From assembly GCF_014356525.2 (NCBI RefSeq), contig NC_052507.1, positions 8,053,568 through 8,117,567 on the forward strand: DNA of 64,000 bases. The letters run 5' to 3'. The stretch is from Nilaparvata lugens. Lineage: Eukaryota; Arthropoda; Insecta; Hemiptera; Delphacidae. Every line of letters begins with the position of its first letter. The first letter of the stretch is position 1. The translations under genes and the position numbers were made by a program. Below are positions 43,566 to 54,762 of this stretch, piece after piece. Below the pieces are notes generated by a model. That model made no database searches and was not told where the DNA came from. It saw nothing but the letters and a program-made list of their open reading frames with translations.

Positions 43566-43900
43566 CTCTCGCACTCTCTATTCCTGTCCAGAGTCATAAA
43601 ATAAATCTTTTTGCAAAATATGTATCTCATTCAGTAATATGATTTCAGCAAGTTATCCTTGATAGAATATCCAGATTCAAGTTCCAGATTCTCTTACTTT
43701 CTCACTGTCTCTCTCACTCTATCTCCTTCTTCCTCACTGTCTCTCTCAATCTCTCTCTTCCTCTTTCTCTTACATTCTCTATTTCTGTCCAGAGTCATAA
43801 AATAAATCTTTTTGCAAATATGTATCTTATTCAGAAATAATAAGCTTCAAGCAAGTTATCCTTGATAGAATATTCCAGATTCAAGTACTAAGAATGAAGT
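43566..43900 (+). repeat. Tandem duplication of about 203 bp
   Basis: TCTATTCCTGTCCAGAGTCA ... CAAGTTATCCTTGATAGAAT at 43577-43680 recurs at 43780-43880 with the CT-rich sequence between. Slightly diverged. Confidence 0.8.
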
Positions 43901-44179
43901 TTTATGGAGAAATCTCCCAAAATTACTAATAACAGTAGAAAATAATCATAAGAATATATGCGAAAATTCCATAAAAATTAGCAGTAAAACTACAAGTGGA
44001 GAATTCTTTTAGTTGATGAGAGACCAGACAATAAATCTTCTTCAGAAATCAAGTGATCCTGCGATTAAAGTCCCACAACATCTATCACATTTCATTGATA
44101 ACATTTATTGATAACATCCATCAATCTATTGATATCACAATTCATTGATAACATCTATCGATTTATTGATATCACAATT
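43901..44179. other. AT-rich spacer with ATTGATAACAT repeats
   Basis: TTCATTGATAACAT and CTATTGATATCACAA units repeat irregularly at 44090-44180. Nothing else. Confidence 0.5.
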
Positions 44180-44710
44180 TTTCCATCGTCATCATCACCT
44201 GCATTCTTAATATTCTTCAGGCTTTGGAAATAACTAGAGTAACAAAGGATAATTAGAAATAACAAAGGATAATTCGAAATAACAAAGGAATTCTAGAAAT
44301 AACAAAGGAAAATTCACAGTTAAGTTTGAACGATCAGATCTCATTTCAACCAATACAACATTAGCAATCAAATTTGATCATGAATCTGTTAGTTATTTGT
44401 AGCATATTTTCTTATTCCATTGTCTTTTCATGTTTGTGTAACTCCCATGTGTGTAACAATTTTCGTATCGATTTTGTATAATCATTTCGTAACATGCAAC
44501 CTTGCCGAGTTTTTTGTTTGAATATCTATATTGAATGCACCGCTAATGGGGGAGGGGCTTGTCTATGCCAATAGCAGACGTTCACCTTGAGAGGTCACGG
44601 CTTCCAACAATAACGGTGTTCCGTTGTTAGTATGAATACTGCAACTCTTCACTTTGGTTTTAGTTTACCAGAGATTTATAATGGTGTAACAAACGAAACC
44701 GGTATCTCGA
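44180..44710 (+). mobile_element. Penelope-like element remnant P8
   Basis: Plus-strand relative of P6. Coding end LNILQALEITRVTKDN then stop at about 44205-44256, a short AGAAATAACAAAGGA tandem repeat, untranslated sequence with CGATCAGATCTCATTTCAAC (shared with P6), then CACCGCTAATGGGGGAGGGG ... GTCACGGCTTCCAACAATAA. It ends at a decayed hammerhead-region copy (TAATGGTGTAACAAACGAAA) near 44678-44705. The 105-codon frame from 44632 starts inside this terminal repeat and is not supported. Confidence 0.7.
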
Positions 44711-45504
44711 TTTGGTTGCAATACATAGTATTTTTATTCAGTATGGTTAACTTTTACAATATCACTTCACAACTACTCAGAATGTATAGAAGTGAAATGT
44801 GTAAAAGAAATTCAATATCTCAAGATTCTTCTTCCATTAGTAACTGGATTTTAGATTTGACTTCTTATCGGACAGTGTCAAGTGAGGAATACTCCTTGTA
44901 TTCCTTATCTTCGAAGTTTCCCTTTGTTAAATCTTTTTTCTCTCGTTAATTATTCATTGTAATTTGTTGTGAATCATCTGATATTTGCCACCTGTGATTA
45001 ACAACCTGTTTTCAACTTGCATTAGTTTGTTTATTAGTTGTATCGTTTTATTTTATATTTTCTCAGTTCAATTTTGTCATTTCTACATTAAAACATGTAA
45101 TGGATGAATCATTTTTATTTAACCTATTTTATCATAGGAAATCCACAAACCAAATTCCCTATATAATATACATAACTAGTATTTAACCATAAATTCGTGC
45201 TGAAAAACCTCTGGTATAAATCCATGAGACACCAATTTCACATTTAATTTGGGATGAAAAATCTTAATTTACAATGAAGAAATCGTGATGAAAAATAGTG
45301 CATTAGTGTGATTCCTGATAATCACCGTATTGGAGTTTTTATATCAATTTTTAATGATTTGTTCAAGTTTTCAATGATTCATTTGTGGTCTAAAATAGTT
45401 TGTGAAAGATTTAGATTCTAGAGCTAGATTTACGTTTCAGATTGAGATTTGGATATTGATTCCATTGAAACCATTTTATATTTGAATTTTAGATTTTAAT
45501 TGAA
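44711..45504. other. No supported gene
   Basis: AT-rich. Contains the downstream part of the unsupported 44632-44949 frame. No repeats recognised within the window. Confidence 0.4.
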
Positions 45505-45670
45505 TCCTATTATATTAAGCGAGCAATTTCTGTATGTCTGTTTATATTTTTATATCTGGTTACTTTTATATTCTTATATCTGGTTATTTATGTTCAACGG
45601 ATCTCGAAAACGGCTCTAACGATTTTCACGAAACTTGGAACATAGTAGGTTTATGATATAAATATTTGAT
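45505..45670 (+). mobile_element. Helitron-like 5' end, family R
   Basis: TCCTATTATATTAAGCGAGC after an A, then AATTTCTGTATGTCTG, TTATATCTGGTTA repeats, CGGATCTCGAAAACGGCTC and ATTTTCACGAAACTTGG. Matches 15560-15705 (minus) and 63974-64000. The 3' end is not delimited. CTAGCGAAGCTCGGTGCCCC at 46143 is an inverted Helitron-like terminus of another copy. Confidence 0.5.
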
Positions 45671-46390
45671 TGCACTAGGTTTCATTCAAAATTCAGACTT
45701 TTTGAATAATTATTAAGTTACTATTCTAGATTTTTTTATTCTAGACTCTAAGAGTATCTATTTGATTCAAAATTTGCTCGTTTATCCGAGTATTGAAGAG
45801 CGTAAATTGTATTTTGAAAAGTGGAAGTGACACAACCAACATTTTGATTTGGACAGTATAGTATAAATTGGAAATGGGACAGTTTTGGGCATGAGCTTGT
45901 TGTGCTTCTCCTCATGTTAAGTATTTATACACAATGTGATAAATCCTTGGGAAAACTCGCTGAACGACATTAAAAGGATAATTCATCCTTGGCTGAAACA
46001 GCTGAGACTTTCGTCGTCTGTGGATAGTAAAAAGTGAGCGAGTGATTCTGTGGAAAATCAAAATATTTGTAAATAGCTGTAAAATATATAAACATGATCA
46101 TTTCAGAGAATTGTGTTCTGTTTATCAATAAATAGAAATAACTAGCGAAGCTCGGTGCCCCGATATCAAAAATTAAAAATAGAACGATCTAGAATAAAGT
46201 TTTTGATTCCACTTGAAGATTAATACCAGAATCTGATACGTTTTAACTCATTTATTTCTCATCTAAATAGCATTCAATTCGCAGTTCTCCTACACATGAA
46301 ACGTAGTACCAAGCCCTGAACAGAATAGGAGATAACAGAATGGGATGAGAATGATGCATTTACTTCCGGTCGAAGCTCCCTTCCCGTCTC
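45671..46390. other. Spacer with family X fragments
   Basis: 45866-45930 holds the family X hairpin (GGAAATGGGACAG, TTTTGGGCATGAGC). 46010-46140 resembles 750-860 inverted. No gene. Confidence 0.45.
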
Positions 46391-46752
46391 ACACTCTTCC
46401 CCTCTCACTCAGTCAGGATGCCTCTAATAAACATCCAGAAAAAAGAATAATGAAGCATGAGTCGACTTTTATTTTTGTCCCACTTTAAACTTCCGATTGT
46501 ACCGATGATTTCCGATGGATGCTGGGGATTCCTTTCAAAATCGGAATGGAAATCGGCTACAGGAGCTGTGAGATGGATTGTTACGGTGGCGTTCATCTCA
46601 AACTGTCATCATTGGTTGCATGGGAACCATCGGTGTTATTAAATGGAGAATACTGACAGTTTGGAATCTCCCTGGAGTGACAACATCAGTAAACATGTTT
46701 AACATGCAGAGGGTTGAAATCGTCAGTCGGAAGTTTCACATACAAACATGAC
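46391..46752. other. Unassigned sequence, open on both strands
   Basis: Overlapping 61- and 63-codon frames on opposite strands (46457-46642 plus, 46405-46596 minus) in relatively GC-rich DNA. Neither has a recognisable domain, and both could be chance. Confidence 0.3.
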
Positions 46753-46890
46753 AAAACAACTGTTTCCAATCAACTGGTATCCTCCTTGCTATTTCTCCTT
46801 CCAGGCAATTCTATTCTTTGTGGAAAAACAACTGTTTCCAATCAACTGGTATCCTCCTTGCTATTTCTCCTTTTAGGCAACTCTATTTTT
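46753..46890 (+). repeat. 72-bp tandem duplication
   Basis: AAAACAACTGTTTCCAATCA ... CTATTTCTCCTT(C/T)(C/T)AGGCAA occurs at 46753 and 46825. Each copy carries a pyrimidine tract and AG resembling a splice acceptor, but no exon follows. Confidence 0.9.
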
Positions 46891-46953
46891 TCTGATTTCA
46901 AATTGTAAATGAAAGATTACTCAGTGCAATGAGAGCTGAGGAACAGGAACGAC

Positions 46954-47179
46954 TATGGTGAGGTCCACGTTATAATGGCAGTGGAGAAAGATAGGAGAAC
47001 AACGTTGCCGAACCTCTGTCTAGTCAATGCCTTCTATAGACGGTAGCTGATGAACAGTTAATATTACATCAATAAACCTGTATCAGCTACCGTCTATAGA
47101 AGGCATTGACAAGACTGAGGATCGGCAACGTTGCTCTCCTATCTTTCTCCACTGCCATTATAACGTGGACTTCACTATA
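46954..47179. mobile_element. MITE family M, copy f: compact near-perfect palindrome
   Basis: 226 bp. TATGGTGAGGTCCACGTTAT ... TAGACGGTAGCTGAT is the inverse of ATCAGCTACCGTCTATAGAA ... CGTGGACTTCACTATA, giving arms of about 98 bp around a 30-bp centre (GAACAGTTAATATTAC). This is the simplest copy and shows that a whole family member is a hairpin. Confidence 0.85.
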
Positions 47180-47522
47180 GCACAAAGGTCATCTTATTTT
47201 TCCTCTACCTATCATTTTGATGATGTACTTATTGTATGAATCAATAAAGTAATCAATCAATAGAGGTTCACACAGACTATAGTACAATTATTACATATTG
47301 TTACCTAAGTATCAGATAAAATATATTTTGATTATCAAGTCTAGTTCTATGATTAATAGAATAATCTTCAAAAATTCATTTCTCATTCAATAATATAAGG
47401 ATATTACTTGTCACAGGAACTTGTAATGGTAACAGGAAGTGAATAATAACTAAAAAGAAGTAGCCTAATGAATCAATAAAGGTTCACACAGATTATAGTA
47501 CAAATCTTTCAATTATTACATA
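47180..47522 (+). repeat. Family Y retroposon tail and first unit of a 218-bp duplication
   Basis: 47180-47262 is a family Y tail (CACAAAGGTCATC ... TCATTTTGATGATGTAC ... AATCAATCAATAG). From 47263 the sequence AGGTTCACACAGACTATAGT ... ATTACATATTGTTACC runs to about 47440 and is repeated from 47481. The second unit is split by the Helitron and resumes at 48280. Confidence 0.75.
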
Positions 47523-48279
<757 letters not shown>

Positions 48280-48430
48280 TTGTTACCTAAGTATCAGATA
48301 ATAATTATATATTTTGATTATCAAGTCTAGTTCTATGATTAATAAATGAATCTTCAAAAATTCATTTCTCATTCAATAATCGAAGGATATTTGTTACAGG
48401 AACTTGAGGATCTTCTTCCTTCACAAACCA

Positions 48431-48936
48431 ACTACAACTAATCGGTGAGTTAGTTCATATCATTAGTTAGTTTGAAAGATAGAAAACTATATTCTAGTTA
48501 TTCATAGCTTCTTTTTAATTGATTGTTACTTAATTGCTGGTTCACAGTACCCTTTGATTTAAACAACTATTATAAACTCGTTTCAATCCCGAAATAGACT
48601 ACTATTTATTTCATCTCATTGGAAATCATTTTCACTGATATTTGCTGTAGCAATATTATAACGAGAGGAAACCCTTATCTTTTTCAAAAATGTTTCACCT
48701 TTTCTAACAATTTCGTATCAATATCGAATCAAATAAAATAGCTTTTTATTCACAAAAACATAATACAAATTTATAAAATTCATTTTAACATTTTACAGTG
48801 AATACTCTCCACGAAAACTTAAATCTGAAAATGGAGAGTGAGTTCTTTCAAGTTGATTATGGCTATTTTCTCGTTATTTTTGGACATGTAAAACCATTAA
48901 AAATTGAATTCATTAACATTCTCCAGCAAAATCAAT
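48431..48936. other. No recognisable feature
   Basis: AT-rich spacer without a notable frame or repeat. Confidence 0.5.
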
Positions 48937-49996
48937 AGTTATTTGTGCAACTAGTGCGCAAAGTGACAGTTTGCTGCACCGAAAGAAACGGAATGGCTTC
49001 TTGAGTGCAGCAGACGAACTTTGCTCACGTATTTCACATTAAACTTTTCCTACAGTTACCATTGAATATGAGAAGTGGTTGATTAAATGATTATGGATAA
49101 AATGATGGCTGAAATCCATCAAATGTTTGTGTGTGTGATACTGTTATTAATAACAACCTTGATTCATTTAAAAATTAATAATCCAATTGAAGTTGAAAAT
49201 TCTCAGCCAAAGTTCTCATTTTTATTCATTCAAGAATCAGAAAAAATACAGATAAAACAAAAAATTCACATTTAAAATACACGCCAACAGCTTGTTGGCT
49301 GAACCGAGCTGCAAAATGGCTAAACACAACAAGATGGCTGAACCGACAAGCGCGCGACCTAGCGGGAAGAATCGTACCGAAGTTTGTTTCATCCAGCTAA
49401 AAATTACTGAAGCACGATTCAGAAATTCAGACTTTTGCTCAAATTACCGAGAAAAATGCTCGATGTAAACTGAGAAATATTTATAAAAATAACATAGACA
49501 ACAGAGAATATTTATTGTAGTATTGTTATGTTTTTTATTATTTCTATTTATATGAATATCGAACGGTAATCATTCAGCCTCAAAATTCGAATTTTATAAT
49601 GTATATTTGCTACTTTTCTCATTTCTTGCAGTTGAAATAATAATTATCAATAGAAAAGAACTATTATTTATTAGTAAATGATGAGAATTCGTAAATAATG
49701 ATTATTTAATTATGATCTAGATGAACATTATTCTTGTTTTGGATTTCTAGATTAGGATTTTATCATAAATGTAGGGTAGCCATTGATATGATTCTTATCT
49801 AAATCTAACCACAGTCATTGTTACCAATTTAATTTTTGTTTTTGTGCACTAATCCTGCATATAACCCACCAACTATTTTGTGTTGCCATGTTGCAAATCT
49901 GGAGTGCAGAAAAATTTTTTCCCGCACTAGAGCGGAAAAGTGAATCTTTGCGTTCTGTTATCAGTGCAGGAATTGTCACTTTTCAAGGTAACTGTA
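48937..49996 (+). mobile_element. Foldback element E, copy 2 (longer)
   Basis: Same start (ATAGTTATTTGTGCAACTAG) and end (CCCGCACTAGAGCGG ... GTAACTGTAGGAAAAG) as 19228-19795, but about 490 bp longer in the middle (about 49270-49790). The extra DNA includes CCGACAAGCGCGCGACCTAG and AT-rich sequence, which could be a nested insertion or ancestral interior. The 62-codon frame at 49087 begins in the shared part and has no family. Confidence 0.65.
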
Positions 49997-51012
49997 GGAA
50001 AAGAATATAAATCAAACACAATGAAACTCAATCATTATTAGTATATACAGACATATGTATAGAAATAGTAGCTAAATAAAGGCTATTAATAGTACTGATT
50101 AGAAATAGCAAATCCAAGTTCTGAATGTAAAGGCGGATTGAATCAGTTGCTAAGCAGCTGAATATGAAATTCATATTTATTCCTCCTTCCATCAGTACAA
50201 ATTATTCAATATATTTCACAATCTATTCAATTAATCAATCAATCGTTTTAAAATTACTTTCTATAAATACTGTTAACCGATACATTCACACAACTCTTCA
50301 ATACAAGACAAGAATCAATTCTCCAGTCTTTATTCTAGAAAAATGATTAAGGAATCCCACATCATTATCCCAACTTACATCCCGTAATCCCATCCTCAAT
50401 TAGAAGCTACTTTTGCGTGAGGGCCAGCTGCACAGGAAGTGCATCCCATAAGTGCATACAAACTGCATTTCAAACTGCAACACAGCTATTGATTAAAACC
50501 GGCGTTAACGGACAAGCAGGCAATTTGAAAATGTTGAGATGATGGGGGAAGGTTACAGAACACCATAAATCTATAAATATATGGTAGTCACACTCTATAA
50601 TAGTGGTGGCGTGAATCTGTGAGTGGAGGATGTAAGAGATGGGTGAAACCTATATATTTATGTATGGTAGCCATAATATGTAATAGTGGTAACGTAGATG
50701 TATGGTGAAGTATTTTTAGTAGATGAATGATTCTGATACGGTTAGGTAAGGTTAGGTGAAATTCTTCGGTTCGGTTTCTGCGCAAATAGTCTCTAAACCA
50801 AACCCAATAAAATCCCAGTTATTATGTGCCGGTTTTACATGCAACGAGATGATCCACAGCTGATAATAAATGGCGGTATCACAGCCTCTGGTATAAACAT
50901 CCGGGTATAATATGCTGCAGCTCATTTATAGAGATTAACGGGAATTGAAGAGGTGAGCTTATAACCTGTTGAAACTCGGTAGGCCTTTCCTTGAAGCTGC
51001 AAGTGCATTTTC
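49997..51012. other. No supported gene in 1 kb
   Basis: Small frames of about 60 codons (50164, 50588 minus) with no recognisable product. The imperfect ATATATGGTAGTCACACTC and TATGGTAGCCATAATATG phrases near 50578-50680 recur twice. Otherwise unique. Confidence 0.4.
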
Positions 51013-51195
51013 GCCTTAAATATCGATAGAAAACATCGATAAATTTTTATCGACTCCTGTTACAACCATTGAAAAGTTTCTCGATTAAATATCGATACCG
51101 GCTATCGATAAATTGCCGATCAATTCCTGTTACAGCATCAGCCACTAGTAGATTTTTTCTTTCGATAAGTTGTCATTTGATTTTATCGACCCCTG
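51013..51195. promoter_or_regulatory. TATCGATA (DRE-like) cluster in a 68-bp repeat
   Basis: Full TATCGATA occurs at 51021, 51090 and 51103, with further ATCGATAA, TTATCGAC and TTCGATAA variants. The phrase ATCGAC(T/C)CCTGTTA or GATCAATTCCTGTTA recurs every 68 bp (about 51049, 51117, 51185). In insects TATCGATA is the binding site of the DREF factor near starts of growth-related genes. No downstream gene is established: the 101-codon frame 51069-51374 overlaps the cluster. It could instead be a small tandem repeat. Confidence 0.35.
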
Positions 51196-51609
51196 TTAGT
51201 GTCGTTTGTGTGAAATATGTGCGCTTTGTTGCTACAGTATTGGATTCCCTGAAAGGCCGAGATTGCAGTGAACAGTTTCTGGACCTGATAGCAGTAAATG
51301 CTGGCAGTTTTAGCGTTAGACAAGTTGTATTTTCGCAACTTTTATTGCTGTGTGAGAGTCAACCAGTGATGTAACTAACATTCTACAAATGGAATTTCAT
51401 TGAAAACTTTACTGCATACTTTCACTTATTGGAAAAACGTTGTGTTTATAGCTTGCATGAAACTGTATAACGGATTTTTAAGAAGTTCAATGAGAGTAAT
51501 GTAAATAATGAGCTATAAAAAGAAAGTTTTTCAAGAAAGATAACAAATGTATCATATAGTTTAATATATCAACTATATCATATAAAGTTGAAAGATAACA
51601 AACATAATC
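51196..51609 (+). other. Possible short coding segment, unassigned
   Basis: The last 58 codons of the frame ending at 51374 (KYVRFVATVLDSLKGRDCSE ... SFSVRQVVFSQLLLLCESQP) have ordinary composition and lie outside repeats, so an exon remnant is possible. No family recognised and no splice sites that I trust. Confidence 0.25.
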
Positions 51610-52607
51610 TATAGTGAGGTCCACGTTATAATGGCAGTGTTTGATTAGCAATTGTATTGCTATCCATGTCTATCATTCAACAAAGCGGAAAGCGCTATCT
51701 CCTTCTCGCTTTGTGTTGCCAGATCGACTTTTAAGAATGTAGAATTAAAAATTAATTAACGAAGTTTTTTTATCTTAATTATGAAAATTCATTATGAAGT
51801 TATTGAAAAGTATAACTTCTTGCTTAATAAAATATAATCGATTATTTTAAACGAAATGATCATTTTCTTTCTTTATTCATGGAGACAACAGGTAAAAACC
51901 CATTTTGCCTCCTTCACATTATACAATAATTTCCAACATAATACAATTTCCAATAAAAAGAATATAGAAAATATAAGCGAATAATAAATTATTGTATTAA
52001 TTTTTATTGTGTTTTATTTGTTTCGTAATTCTTTGTAATTTTGTTTTGTCTTGTTTTGTGTGTTTTTAATAAAGTGAATTGAAATTGAAATTGAAAAAAT
52101 TATAAAATTATGAAAATGAAATAAGATGAAAAATAGAATAAATTTACAGTCGTATAAAGAATAATAAAAATACAGTAACTAAATTCAATATGAAAAATGC
52201 ACACATACCTTAGTAAACTATAATCATTACTAGTGTATAGACAAGAGGAAACAAAAATGTGTCTGTGTAATGTACTACCACTAGCCTTTATGAGGATAAT
52301 TGAATAAGAGAAATGCAAGCGCAAATCACGAAATGATGGACCACAAACTTCAAGACTAAATCATACGAAATCCTTCGGAATTTGGAAGGTGAGAACCAGA
52401 AGATGTCCAAGTGCTCCGAAAAACTATTGGAAATTCTTTGAGCTCTTTTTAAAGGAAAGTTATAATGGTTTACCGTTCTGGAGCGAGGAATATGGAATGA
52501 AAATCCAATTTATTATATCAATAAGCTACCGTCTATAGAAGACTGAGAATTGGCAACGTTGCTCTCCCATCTTTCTCCACTGCCGTTATAACGTGGACCT
52601 CACTATA
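51610..52607. mobile_element. MITE family M, copy g, with nested LINE tail
   Basis: Left TATAGTGAGGTCCACGTTAT, right CGTTATAACGTGGACCTCAC then TATA. It contains the uninterrupted phrase CTTAATAAAATATAATCG (51826-51843), which is the empty site for the array inserted in copy h. About 200 bp inside (51890-52095) end GTGAATTGAAATTGAAATTG, a LINE/SINE-type (TTGAAA)n tail. Confidence 0.75.
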
Positions 52608-53280
52608 GTACCTTTATCATCCAAACAGAATATTAATAGAAGAATCCCAGTTTAATAGAGAGTTAGATGAGTTGGATAGTGATTAGATGTCCACAGCGAC
52701 TGAGTGAATTTCTCGTTTTGAAAAAAATGGGAATGATTTACTTAATGGCCGTTCTCACACTCACAGATTTCTAGCCGAAACAAAACCCAGAATGTCCTCC
52801 GATTGACTATATCTCACAAACATCTGATTCTCAGCCAATCACAGGATATTTTGGGTGTAGTGTCGGCGAGAAATCGGTTGAGTGTCACAAAGACCATTCT
52901 ATCAGAGTCAAATAATCAAATGATATCAAATAAATTAAATATCGTTACTCTTCTGATTCTTGGCCAATCAAGTGATATTTTGGGTGAAGTGTCGGTGAGA
53001 AATCGGTTGAGTGTCACAAAGATCATTCTATCAGAGACATCAAATGAATTAAATATTGTATGAAAAAGACTAAGAAATTGTCAAAAACCACTGATTTATT
53101 GATAATTAGAAAAAAAAAGAATTAAATATCGTTACTCTTCTGATTCTCGGCCAATCAAATGATATTTTGGGTATAGTGTCGACGAGAAATCGGTTGAGTG
53201 TCACAACGACCATTCTATCAGAGTCAAATAATTAAATGCTATCAAATAATTTAAATATTGTTACTCTATGATTCTATTAA
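52608..53280 (+). repeat. 129-bp tandem repeat, three units
   Basis: Units begin at about 52834, 52963 and 53150: GCCAATCA...GATATTTTGGG, GAGAAATCGGTTGAGTGTCA, CATTCTATCAGAG and AATTAAATATCGTTACTCTT. The second-to-third junction is split by the PLE fragment at 53057-53118. An 86-codon frame (52803-53063) reads through the first two units only because 129 is divisible by three. Confidence 0.85.
53057..53118 (-). mobile_element. PLE short insertion P9, 11-bp target duplication
   Basis: GAATTAAATAT at 53046-53056 and 53119-53129. The 62-bp insert read on the minus strand starts TTTTTTTTTCTAATTATC, i.e. TTTC at the base predicted to follow hammerhead cleavage in P1/P10, and continues ATAAATCAGTGGTTTTTGAC ... 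CTTAGTCTTTTTCATACA. Confidence 0.8.
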
Positions 53281-53319
53281 TACAGTGTAGCATGATTATC
53301 AAAACCGTTATCTCATTCT

Positions 53320-53612
53320 CATCAACTTGGGAAACTGTTTTTAACTTCAACATCAACTCGAGGAACTGTTTTCAACATTAGCATCAACTTGAGAAACTGT
53401 TTTCAACTTCAACATCAACTTGAGCAAATGTTTTCAACATCAACATCAACTTGAGAAACTGTTTTCAACTTCAACATCAACTTGAGAAACTGTTTTCAAC
53501 ATCAACTTGAGAAACTGTTCAACTTCAACATCAACTTGAGAAACTCTTCTCAACATCAAAATCAACTTGAGAAACTGTTTTTAACATCAACGTCAACTTG
53601 ATCCATAGATAG
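53320..53612 (+). repeat. Minisatellite, about 30-bp units
   Basis: About ten units of AACTTGAGAAACTGTTTTCA plus ACATCAACATC with length variants (some lacking one ATCAAC). Direct orientation and no unique spacers, so not a CRISPR array. Confidence 0.9.
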
Positions 53613-54275
53613 TTTCTTATCATAGTCAAATCAACTTCACAATTTATTCCAATCAACTTCTCAACATTTATAATCCTATTGACAGAATCGTAGTTTACCA
53701 GCTACGAATAACAGCTACTTTTCACCTTCAACAAGTAACTGTTTAGTTACAAAAATAACTGAAAGTTACTCATGTCCAGTCTGCATCTATTCAAGCCAAC
53801 CACTTTCAACCGACAAAAATGCAACACAAAAAATAAGAGCGATTGCATCGTTAACATTTCTTCCGCTGGACACGAAGTCGAAAGAAATCCGTTCATCACG
53901 ATTTTGAAAGTAGTTAGATGTTTTTCATTTTTCCTTTCGTCTGTCGTTATAAGGAGGTGATCATTATTCTTAACAGGCAGTTCTATCTGGAATGCATTAT
54001 CACCACAGAAACTAGCATTTTCTACTACAGTTGAATAACTTCCAGTTTTTTCGATTCTGGTTTGCATGTTCATTCAAAGCGATCGACATATTGACAGAAA
54101 CGAGGTTTTATAATCGTTGAGAAGTCTTTCCAGGCTATTGACATCAAATCATTTGAAGATTTGTAATAAATATTGTGAAACTCCATGATGAAATTGAGTA
54201 ATAGCACCGAAACCGAAGTTCTATTCAAATTTTGATTATTTTGGAGCAACAAGCACAGCCCAAGACTGATCCCCC
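53613..54275. other. No supported gene
   Basis: A 108-codon minus-strand frame (53747-54073; MNMQTRIEKTGSYSTVVENA at its start) lies outside repeats with ordinary composition. I recognise no domain. It could be an exon remnant. Confidence 0.3.
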
Positions 54276-54632
54276 TTCACCCGAATGGAGTGATCCGTGG
54301 TCTAGTGGATAGAGTGCTTGCGTAGCAGCATAGAGATCCCGGGTTCGAACCCTCTCATTACCAAAAGTTTTTTAACCAGATCACTCCCGTGTTATCGGAT
54401 GGGCACGTTAAACTGTCGGTCCCGGCTGAAGTATGACAGTCGTGAGGCCCATTGACGGCTTAAATTATATATTCAGGTGGTGGGACCTTCCCGAAAGGGA
54501 CTCCCCACCAACAAAAGCCATACGAATTTACTTTACTTTGTGTGTAGTTGACAAGTTGATATTGTGGTAATTATTCATATTGAATGAAAAAGACTAAGAA
54601 ATTGTCAAAAAACCACTGATTTATTGATAATT

Positions 54633-54672
54633 AGAAAGACCGGTTTCGGTTATTACACCATTGTCAATCTCT
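54633..54672 (-). ncRNA. Hammerhead-like motif, left arm of P10
   Basis: Minus strand: stem I AGAGA/TTTCT, core TTGACAA (U3, A8), stem II GGT/ACC, GAA, ACCGGT, C17. Confidence 0.5.
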
Positions 54673-54722
54673 GATAATGTTGAGCATTGATACAATGCTC
54701 TTGTATTTAGTTTTAGTTTATC

Positions 54723-54762
54723 AGAGATTGACAATGGTGTAATAACCGAAACCGGTCTTTCT
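54723..54762 (+). ncRNA. Hammerhead-like motif, right arm of P10
   Basis: Same fold as the left arm: AGAGA, TTGACAA, TGGT-GTAATA-ACC, GAA, ACCGGT, C, TTTCT. The predicted product starts TTTCTAATTATC. Confidence 0.55.

Larger units (their letters stand above)
42221..43570. repeat. CT-rich microsatellite tract with two retroposon insertions
   Basis: Long (CT)n and CTCA-type repeats: 42240-42282, 42580-42780, 43020-43136 and 43428-43570. Between them lies about 250 bp of less simple sequence (42780-43015) with GTGTGTGTGTAAGAGTG. Two family L elements are embedded precisely in the CT tract. Confidence 0.9.

Noticed and set aside
44632..44949. 105-codon frame as a gene
   Set aside because: Starts inside the PLE terminal repeat. 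The rest has no recognised family.
46780..46878. Splice acceptor followed by exon
   Set aside because: The pyrimidine-AG motif is part of a 72-bp tandem duplication, and the sequence after it soon hits stops.
53320..53612. CRISPR-like array
   Set aside because: Units are contiguous with no unique spacers of constant length, and the host is eukaryotic.
53747..54073. 108-codon minus frame as a real gene
   Set aside because: Ordinary composition but no recognised domain, no promoter and no splice sites. Left as unsupported spacer.
54291..54362. tRNA gene
   Set aside because: A and B boxes are present, but the cloverleaf is imperfect, a SINE body and tail follow, and a second copy shares the same body, so it is a SINE head.
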